The notes beneath the pieces are model-generated. The model saw nothing but the letters and a program-made list of their open reading frames with translations. It made no database searches and was not told the origin of the DNA. A program made the translations under genes and the position numbers. This document shows positions 56,792 to 64,000 of a stretch of 64,000 nucleotides of DNA, one piece after another (the first letter of the stretch is position 1; the number at the start of each line of letters is the position of its first letter). The stretch comes from Trichoderma breve (Eukaryota > Ascomycota > Sordariomycetes > Hypocreales > Hypocreaceae). The DNA is taken from contig NC_079236.1 of the NCBI RefSeq assembly GCF_028502605.1, positions 62,001-126,000 on the forward strand, in the 5' to 3' direction.

Positions 56792-58404
56792 TCCAGGCCC
56801 TCCAGCATGGCCACTTGCTTCCAAGGGTTCATTTCGCTTGCAATTGCTGCCTCATGAGCAACTGATACCTAATCGCTACTTGGGCTATTCTACTACATAT
56901 TCCACAACCTGAATGCAAATAATCCAGATTCATGATTGCCTATCACATTTTGAACCGTGACTTCCTACTCTGAGCTGCTTCAACTGCCTGAACTTCCGTT
57001 TTTGGGGTGTGGGGGGTTTGCAATTTACCAGTACGGAGTACGAGTACATTGATTGCTAAGCCCCCTCCAATCCTCCAATCGCCACTCTTGTCAACTGGTT
57101 TATCTAATGCTGACATCCCTTAGTTGTCTTTGCATCGATCATTTTCTCAAGAGAAATTACATATTTGCTTCAATGTCAGTAGTATTTTGCTGCTGTCGTA
57201 TTACCTTGTTATATGGGATATTTATTTGCTAGCAGTAGGTCTTTTACCTGGGGTTGATTGAGACGCAAAAGGCTGAGCACTTGGGTTAGTTTATTTCCAT
57301 CAACGAAAGAAAGTTGCTAAGCCTCTTAGTCTGGATTCCGATGACGCGTATGACGCGTCAAACAGCGGAAGATACGTGGGATGAACCATGACACATGCGC
57401 TCCGAGAGACTGATATACGAGCAACAGTAAACAGTTAAGACAAAGACAGACAAAATAGAGCATTAAGATAGATGGAGTTTTGACACTTTATTAACTAGAG
57501 TCGGAACTTCGAGCTATTGTTTTTTGTGAAAATGTAAATTGAATGCGCCTGAATATTCTCCGACATTGAAGCATATGTTATCGGGACTAATGTAACATTG
57601 TGCAATCAACTCGAAGGGCAAGCTGCTGTTATCCAGATGAGAGATTTTGCGTGCCACCCACAGCATTATGGGTGACGGGACAAGAAAGTGGATCCAAGGC
57701 AGTTTTTAACCATACCACCAACTTAAAAATAATACGAGGTTCTATTTTTACCTTCAACCCTGTTCTCAGATGTGTTTGTTCTTTCCTGTCATGCCCGTAC
57801 GCGTACGAGTACATGGGATATTGGAACTGAGACAACTCAAGATTATTCTAACAATGATAAGATTGGGTGCTACTGGCCTTGGGGTTATGAGGGGCGACTT
57901 GAGTCTCTAGCAAGCGGGCTTCACAATATTGGCAACACTGAGATAAAAGAAATGTCACTTCTATCCAATCATTACATATTCGCAACTACAACTTGGATAG
58001 CATCTTTAACCTAAGATAATCCCTTTGCGGAAAAGGGAAAAAAGAGAGGAAAAGGAAAGCCCATTAGGTATTGCATCCAGCGTTTGTAGCCTTGGTGATG
58101 TTATCTATAACTACTCAACCTTTACAAAATGCAAAGAGCTACAATTGATAGAGAGAAAAGTTGCATGGCTCAAATAAACAAATTTCAGAGCTTACCCCAA
58201 AACAGCACTGATGATGTGATCCTTTGTCAAATTTGTTAACGGCTCAGATTTAGTTAGAGTATGAGGGCAGCAATCAACGAACCCCCTGTCGCTGCATAAT
58301 GACTCAAGTTATAAAGACACAGCATCAGACCAAAGTAAGCAAGATGGTTTGTTGCTTTCCTTTCAATATTGAGAATCTCGATACGCGCATGATTGAGAGT
58401 AAAG
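56792..58404. other. Intergenic, no gene seen
   Basis: 1.6 kb between the LaeA-like gene and the glycosyltransferase. A TACGGAGTA motif sits at 57032-57040. Frames at 57600-58014 and 58299-58496 look spurious. Confidence 0.5.
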
Positions 58405-59594
58405 ATGCCATGTTTTCCAGCATCCCCCCGCCATCGCAGGCTGACACTTGCGCTATTGTTTTGTATTGCTATTTGGCAACTCAATTCATACCTTAGCTAC
58501 GGCTCTAGCCTCTATAATATAGCCACTTGTCGCAACACTGCTGGAAAGTATCAGATACCCTCCCGTCCATTGACAAAATGCCCAGTTTCATTGGAATCAC
58601 ATAAGCAGACAGACTCCTCCTACACGGTGTTAGCGCCAGCTTTATCTCCCACAGAGCTTCTCTGTCGATCGACAGAACCCCAAGCAGCGGGCATTCCAAA
58701 ACTATTTCATCAAAGTTGGAAGTCCAATAACTTACCTGCTAAATTTAAAAGATGGAGCGATACATGCCGCAGACAACATCCAGATTGGGAATGGGTTTTG
58801 TGGACCGATGAAGATAATCTCCAGCTTGTGAAGGACTACTTCCCATGGCTTGAGGACACCTTTTTAAGCCTACCTGGTAATATTTATCGGGCAGATTTGG
58901 CACGGAATCTCTACATGTACATGTTTGGCGGGTGAGTTGAAACTACACTTTAAGCGCCCACATTTAACTGTTGATGACTTTTAACCTAAAGAATAGGATA
59001 TACGCTGATTTAGACACTGAGTGTCTGCGTCCTACATTCGATGCGCTAAGATCAAACAATATTTCGCTGCCTGGCAAGTCGGAGAATGAATTTACGGATG
59101 AAAGCCCCATGAGCCACGTCGCCATGTTCGGTCGCATGGGCTCTGATCAAACTTTTGATCACCATCTGCCAAACGCGTGGATGGCAGCTTCGATCCGACA
59201 TCCTTTCTTTCTTTTGCCGTTGGAATTTGCAAAAGCCGAGATACAAAAGAGTAAACGTATTTTTCACCAATTGTGGTACGATTACCCATCCGCAGAGCAG
59301 CTGACCGGGCCTATTGCACTGGCAAAAAACATTCGGCGATATCAAGTCTGTGGCGATACGCTGGATAGCATAATCTTATTACCTGATGGTCTGATATACC
59401 CCTTCAATTGGAATGAAGGCCAGGAGATACGGTCAATTTGCTCAGCCGAGAAAGACTCCTTTAATGAGAGCAGGTGTAAAGAGACGTTAGGTGTTGGCGT
59501 AAAAGGCAGCATATCCATAACATATTGGAGCCACACTCACAGAGGCAAGGGTTCAGATGACGAAAACATAGATCGCATTAGCCAAGAGAAATAA
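58405..59594 (+). CDS. GT32 glycosyltransferase (Och1-like), type II membrane protein
   Basis: Two exons (58405-58931 and 58997-59594) join in phase to 374 residues. A signal anchor lies at about residues 11-30 after a short basic N-terminus, so the protein is probably a Golgi type II membrane enzyme. GT32 motifs in order: IPKLFHQSWKSNNLP, the WSDTCRRQHPDWEWVLWTD sequence (read as DWEWVLWTDED), DLARNLYMYMFGG and the metal-binding DxD in IYADLDTECLRP (Asp180, Asp182), completed by the splice. The C-terminal half has YWSHTHRGKG. Family members transfer mannose, galactose or inositol-phosphate sugars to glycans or lipids. Substrate unknown. ATG 58405 is the first in frame; upstream in-frame codons lack an ATG. 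Confidence 0.88.
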
Positions 59595-60630
59595 CACTTT
59601 GGTATTATAGAAACTGGTCAGCTTCATTGCAATGACACATTCAAGAAAAATTACTGCAACATATCACCGTGCTTAAAATGCACATCGAGCGATGCCAAGT
59701 GTAGGATGTTGAACAACATGTTGATATTAGGATTTTTCGCATTCGATTCAAATATTCTATAGATCGCATCATATCATGGCGACTGTAGGCGTATTATTGA
59801 CTCAACAACCTTTCTATTCACCAATAGTTAAGCGATTGTACTATTACTTATTATGACTTTCCATAAGATCCCTTCTGTCATTCGAGCTCAAGACTAGATA
59901 TATAATCCCAAACGTAGTTTTTTTTACTGTCATCCGTATATCTACAGCCATCTATGTCTGCCCAACTTCATCAACGTAACTACGTAGTCTCATATTACCA
60001 CCACCGAAAGAGCAGCCCAATCTCCATAATCAGTGCACCTATTCAATGTCGCTGATGAATCATATACTTATTAAGCTCTAGAACTCCGTCATTGATTCGG
60101 ACTTTTTACATAATAAAGCTTCATGTCAGAGTTTGAACCCCCTCCCCAAAACGGAACAATTACAATGACGCATAACGGTGCAATGCATCATTTCCCCCCC
60201 CCCCCCCCCCCCAGGAATCACACCATGGACAACAGTAGATGCCTAACTTTAACTCATGTTGTCACAAATTCTTTGCGATTAGAAAGGTCCAGACTACATC
60301 AGCATCATCTTCTGTTAAGATCTTATCCAGTCCCAGAAGAAAGGGCCTGCGGCTTGGATATCAAAGATAAAATGTGCTAATAGTTGACATGTGAGAGCAC
60401 CACAAGATACTGTACAAGAGTCAAAAGTGGAGGCGTCATAGAATCATAGCTTTTGGCATATACGACTAAATAATGGTAAACAATACAACTATTATCCACC
60501 ATGCGTCAAAGTTAACCAGGGATCTATCCCGGTTAGACTCGTATTATCATGGCCCATTATTGGGCGCTAGAAATCGGCTGGAATGACTGACCCTTAACTC
60601 CAAATTGTAACGTCGTTATCCTTCTTCATG
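59595..60630. other. Intergenic with homopolymer tract
   Basis: 1.0 kb between the glycosyltransferase and the convergent Zn2Cys6 gene. A 19-base C run lies at 60194-60212. No gene seen. Confidence 0.5.
60194..60212. repeat. C19 homopolymer tract
   Basis: Nineteen consecutive C in otherwise AT-rich intergenic DNA; length may be unreliable. Confidence 0.8.
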
Positions 60631-61767
60631 TTATGCAAGATCAACGTGTTGATCGAAGGAATCCTTTCCAAACCGAATAATCAAGAGAAGCTTCTCAAAT
60701 AGATGATACGGGCGAATCAAGTGATTGGCAAACTCACTTGTGTATTCGTGGTAGGAAACGATTGACTGCGAAAGATTTGGCGGCAGTGATGTCCATTCTG
60801 TTCTGGATGGTATGTCCCATAACCAGGTATGACGGCTAAACGGCAGCGTCTCAATAAACATAGAATGAGGGTGGTAGCCAAATCTAGTAAGATGGTAGAC
60901 ACCTCGAATCAGGTAGGAGATTATGATGCTTCGACGAACACTCTCGGCAAACGCCCACGCTTGCCAAGGGCTCAGCTTCCCTGAAATCTCGCTTGGGGCC
61001 TGCTCCCATACATGGCGCGTCCACTGGTTGAGAGTGTTCATATGCGCTTCTGCAAATCTTCTCTGTTGCGGATCTTTATTGAAAAGACAGATAAGCAGAT
61101 ACAGGATTAACGCCTGAAGCGAAGCTAAAAGATCGCTAAATGAGCATAGCGTCGAGTATTCGTTGATGATTTCATCAACTTTTTTGTACAAACTTTGGAA
61201 ACAAAATTGTCCATTGTGTTCTATCGAGAGTGAATACAACCGACAGACAGCATATGTGTCCTTGATCTGCTTCGGTAGACCCTGGCTGTATAACGATGAG
61301 TGAATGAAGGGGGTTTTTGCTTCGCGGGAGAATGTCAGCGGGAAAGCTTTCAGATGAGTCGCTAAATAGTAAACGGTCGCGAGGTCTTTTCTCCATTCTA
61401 TAACAGGTAATGGGGGTTCGTAGATGGCCAGATCGGCGCCCGTGAGTCCTGAATAGCACCACTGCTGAACAAGGTACGAAGGTGCCCTCACTTGGGAGAA
61501 GTAGAAGAATTCCATATCGCGTAACGATAATCTTCTACAAGTTCCGATTTGTAGGCAGTCTCCAGCTGCTTTACGAATCTTAGACTTGCCGCGTAAGAAT
61601 TGCGGCTGATGCCCGACGAGCGAGACCAGTGGTTGGTTCGCATATGAGCACTCCAAGCCTTTGTCAAGACATCGTTCACATCTTGGTAATCCGGCTTTGC
61701 AGCGCCGCTTAGCCTTGGCGCAGGCATGACAGGATCTGGAAAGAGAGATAGTCGGTGCTTTCGGCAT
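60631..61767 (-). CDS. Zn2Cys6 binuclear-cluster transcription regulator
   Basis: A single exon encodes 378 residues. The DNA-binding cluster is near the start: Cys13-x2-Cys16-x6-Cys23-x6-Cys30-x2-Cys33-x6-Cys40, with the basic AKAKRRCKAGLPRC stretch. A moderately hydrophobic helical regulatory region follows (for example SFSDLLASLQALILYLLICLF near the middle), but the protein is short compared with typical 500-800 residue members and the classic fungal-specific middle domain is not obvious. Nuclear repressor or activator. It is divergent from the haloalkane-dehalogenase-like gene at 62392 across 624 bp, a layout common for pathway-specific regulators and their targets, so control of that gene is a reasonable inference. 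Confidence 0.88.
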   Translation of the reverse strand: MPKAPTISLSRSCHACAKAKRRCKAGLPRCERCLDKGLECSYANQPLVSLVGHQPQFLRGKSKIRKAAGDCLQIGTCRRLSLRDMEFFYFSQVRAPSYLVQQWCYSGLTGADLAIYEPPLPVIEWRKDLATVYYLATHLKAFPLTFSREAKTPFIHSSLYSQGLPKQIKDTYAVCRLYSLSIEHNGQFCFQSLYKKVDEIINEYSTLCSFSDLLASLQALILYLLICLFNKDPQQRRFAEAHMNTLNQWTRHVWEQAPSEISGKLSPWQAWAFAESVRRSIIISYLIRGVYHLTRFGYHPHSMFIETLPFSRHTWLWDIPSRTEWTSLPPNLSQSIVSYHEYTSEFANHLIRPYHLFEKLLLIIRFGKDSFDQHVDLA

Positions 61768-62391
61768 AGGGATGGTGTTTGTCAGTCAACTGGCTGCGCT
61801 GTACTCAGTAGCCCCCTTCGTGGTATACTTCACTGTCGCAAGGTCGCATGTAGCAGCAGTATACACATATGTTGGAAATGTGTTTGCGCAAGGATTATTA
61901 AAGCAGACTTCATCCCACTTTGCGGGAGCTTTCCTACAAATAGTTTAGTCTCCGCCTGACAAATTGTGGCCAATGTTCCTGGGTCGGATATATTAAGTCA
62001 TTGTTTGACATTATGTGGTTGTTGCCTCATCTATTTCCCCAAACGGCCAGCACCTGGTAACCCTCAGAGCAAATACTTACGTCAATCCATCTTAAAATAA
62101 CTATGTACGGTCCTGTCTCTGTTTATTCAACCGCTGCATAACGGGTCGGGCTTGGTCTCCCACTCGGAATGAAGTGGGAGTGGGAAAGTGACTTTTACTC
62201 GGGCAGCATTTTTCTTGTGTGATGTATTTATATAGTTAACACTACCCGCTCATTTGTAGCAATATCAGTTTCCGGACAATCTCATTCTGAGCCAAGGCGT
62301 ATTCACTGCTCCTTCCAGCTCTTTCAACCGTATCTCTATTCTCATTACCGTCTGCCTCCAATATCCATTACACACGTTCACATTCTTGACA
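61768..62391. other. Divergent promoter region, regulator and dehalogenase-like gene
   Basis: 624 bp shared by the divergent genes. A TATATAG box at 62229-62235 lies about 160 bp before the dehalogenase-like ATG, and a CT-rich leader follows. No clear CGG inverted pair was found by eye. Confidence 0.5.
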
Positions 62392-63297
62392 ATGGCGTAT
62401 GACTCTTCGCAGCTTATTTCTGCCGAGTTTCCTTTTGAGAAACAGAAAGTAGAGATCCTGGGCAGCCATATTGCATATGTTGACGTTGGCGCTTCTGAGG
62501 GATCTGCCACTATCTTTTTGCATGGCAATCCAACATCATCCTATGTGTGGCGCAACATCATTCCCCATGTCTGTGACAAGAGTCGCTGCATTGCACCGGA
62601 CTTGATAGGATTTGGCGACTCAGATAAGGTCGCTGGGCTTGAGTACAAGATTGCAGACCACCAGCGGTACTTGGATGCCTTTCTAGATGCTGTTTTACCT
62701 ACCGAAAAAGTCACTCTTGTTCTCCACGACTGGGGTTCAGCACTCGGCTTTGACTGGGCACGTCGCCATCAAGATCGAGTTACCGGGCTCTCTTTTTTTG
62801 AGTTCGTTCTTCCTGCACCGAGCTGGGATGTGTTTCCGCCAGCTGTCGCGGAAAACTTCATACCATTTCGTGATCCTAAACTTGGGCGGGAGTTGCTTAT
62901 CAACCAAAACGTTTTCGTTGAAAAGGTTTTGCCTCTCAATGTTTTGCGCAAGCTATCCGAGGAAGAGATGAAACAGTATCGTCGCCCATTCCTTCAACTG
63001 GAGTCACGCGAGCCACTCTGGCGGTTCCCTAATGAGATTCCGATCGAGGGACATCCTGCTGATGTGTGGGAGAAGGTCACTAAGTATATAGATTGGCTAT
63101 CCCATACTGACATTCCGAAGCTCTTCTTTTGGGCCGAACCAGCTGTTGTTATTACAAAGGATACGGTGGAAAATTTTGTCAAAAAGCTACACAACACAAA
63201 AATTGTGCATCTTGGACCTGGTCTCCATTATTTCCAGGAGGATTATCCGCATACCATTGGTCGTGAAATTGCGCAGTGGCTACCACAGCAGAAGTGA
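62392..63297 (+). CDS. Haloalkane dehalogenase-like alpha/beta hydrolase
   Basis: A single exon encodes 301 residues from ATG 62392. Motifs of the haloalkane dehalogenase family are in order: the oxyanion and halide loop FLHGNPTSSYVWR with Asn46, the turn APDLIGFGDSDK, the nucleophile elbow VLHDWGSALGFDWA with Asp113 and Trp114, the cap domain, WAEPAVVI and the catalytic His in GLHYFQEDYPHTIG. Asn plus Trp as halide-binding pair is the pattern of the DhaA/LinB group. These enzymes replace a halogen with hydroxyl using water. Fungal members are fewer and often thought to derive from bacteria. The exact activity here is not proven, since related hydrolases share the fold. Cytosolic. Control by the divergent Zn2Cys6 regulator is possible. 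Confidence 0.88.
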   Translation: MAYDSSQLISAEFPFEKQKVEILGSHIAYVDVGASEGSATIFLHGNPTSSYVWRNIIPHVCDKSRCIAPDLIGFGDSDKVAGLEYKIADHQRYLDAFLDAVLPTEKVTLVLHDWGSALGFDWARRHQDRVTGLSFFEFVLPAPSWDVFPPAVAENFIPFRDPKLGRELLINQNVFVEKVLPLNVLRKLSEEEMKQYRRPFLQLESREPLWRFPNEIPIEGHPADVWEKVTKYIDWLSHTDIPKLFFWAEPAVVITKDTVENFVKKLHNTKIVHLGPGLHYFQEDYPHTIGREIAQWLPQQK

Positions 63298-64000
63298 GAA
63301 TAGCGAGCTACCTGAAGATTAGAAGTAGTATGCTAAATTATATAACCTCGTATTTTTGTGCTTGCAAATATTGTTTTATCGTCATTGTGATGTCTCACAG
63401 CATCTTGTAAAGCCATATTTACCAGAGGGTTAGCTGTTGTTATACTTTGAAAGCAGCTATAGGTCGCATTAAAGGGGAATTTTAGTGTAGAATATGCGAT
63501 CGGCTATGATATACTAATCTCGCCGGCGGCTCAGGCCGCTATTAATGTCTACTAGATCTTCAGCAGCGGACAACTTCACCATGAGCACAGCCTGCATCAC
63601 ATGTACTGATAATTGCGCCTACACTGCACAATAAAGCAGAAATAACGAATTAAAAACCCTGACTGGAGATATTTAAGGGAAATCGCAGCTGGGGAACATA
63701 GGCTGCACGATTGAGGCACTTCGCGATGTCTGTGATACGAGATCCAACGGTGAAGCATGAATAATGCTATATCGCAGTGGTTATAGAGAGCAATTCTCAT
63801 CCATTTCCCTATAACCGGATTGCGTCTAGTAGCTCTGCCAAAAGACATCCCCAATACGATTGTTGTAATGGATCAGGGTCTAGTGCCTCTCGAGCATCAT
63901 TTTATATTTACACCATCTGAGTGAGAAGATTTTAATATTTATGCAGTAAATGGTTTGAAGCTTGGGTGATAGAGAAAGGTGAGGAGGTACTTCTAGATTG
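63298..64000. other. 3' flank to window end, no gene seen
   Basis: 703 bp of AT-rich DNA. The 85-codon minus-strand frame at 63597-63854 has no features. Confidence 0.5.

Noticed and set aside
1..64000. CRISPR arrays, bacterial operons, rRNA genes or telomeric repeats
   Set aside because: None seen; all evidence is of interior fungal chromosome.

Overview
The window is chromosomal DNA of a filamentous ascomycete, very probably a Trichoderma of the Harzianum clade. The genes are spliced, with introns of about 50-100 bp, GT...AG borders and CTAAC/CTGAC-type branch sites. The two most recognisable genes are the swollenin gene swo1 (36510-38271, minus) and the cellobiohydrolase I gene cbh1/cel7A (47346-48985, minus). 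The Cel7A protein is 505 residues, as in the Harzianum group, rather than the longer T. reesei form. I assembled 21 intact-looking protein genes by joining exons so that reading phase and family motifs agree, plus one decayed gene pair and one transposable element.

Layout. 0.1-17.7 kb: a secreted SMP-30-like beta-propeller, a secreted solute-binding protein, a SAM methyltransferase, a seven-exon cytochrome P450, a rhodopsin-fold membrane protein, a gene-poor stretch with a 586-bp inverted-repeat element, a secreted berberine-bridge-type FAD oxidase and a second rhodopsin-fold membrane protein. This looks like a set of tailoring enzymes, but no polyketide, peptide or terpene backbone gene is visible. 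20.4-26.4 kb: an anion:cation symporter (MFS), an FAD-dependent aromatic-ring monooxygenase and an alpha/beta hydrolase, which could form a small uptake and catabolism module. 27.0-29.4 kb: head-to-head remnants of a Ctr copper transporter and a ferric/cupric reductase, the reductase with a frameshift and three nonsense codons. 29.5-34.0 kb: an aminoglycoside-phosphotransferase-fold kinase and a GH30 beta-1,6-galactanase-type hydrolase.

36.5-49.1 kb: swo1, then an 1823-residue NLR-like protein (serine-esterase domain, degenerate NACHT-type NTPase, acidic tract, ankyrin repeats, disordered tail), a divergently transcribed two-pass membrane protein of unknown function, and cbh1. The cbh1 upstream region carries four GGCTAAA boxes within 75 bp and a paired GTGGGG site, which fit Xyr1 activation and Cre1 repression. 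53.7-63.3 kb: a glutamic (A4/G1) peptidase, a LaeA-like methyltransferase, a GT32 glycosyltransferase, a short Zn2Cys6 regulator and, divergent from it, a haloalkane-dehalogenase-like hydrolase. Between these genes lie long AT-rich intervals (up to 4.7 kb) in which I found no convincing genes or RNAs.

Gene functions are inferred from protein motifs remembered from known families; no database search was possible. Exon borders were worked out by hand and checked by reading phase.
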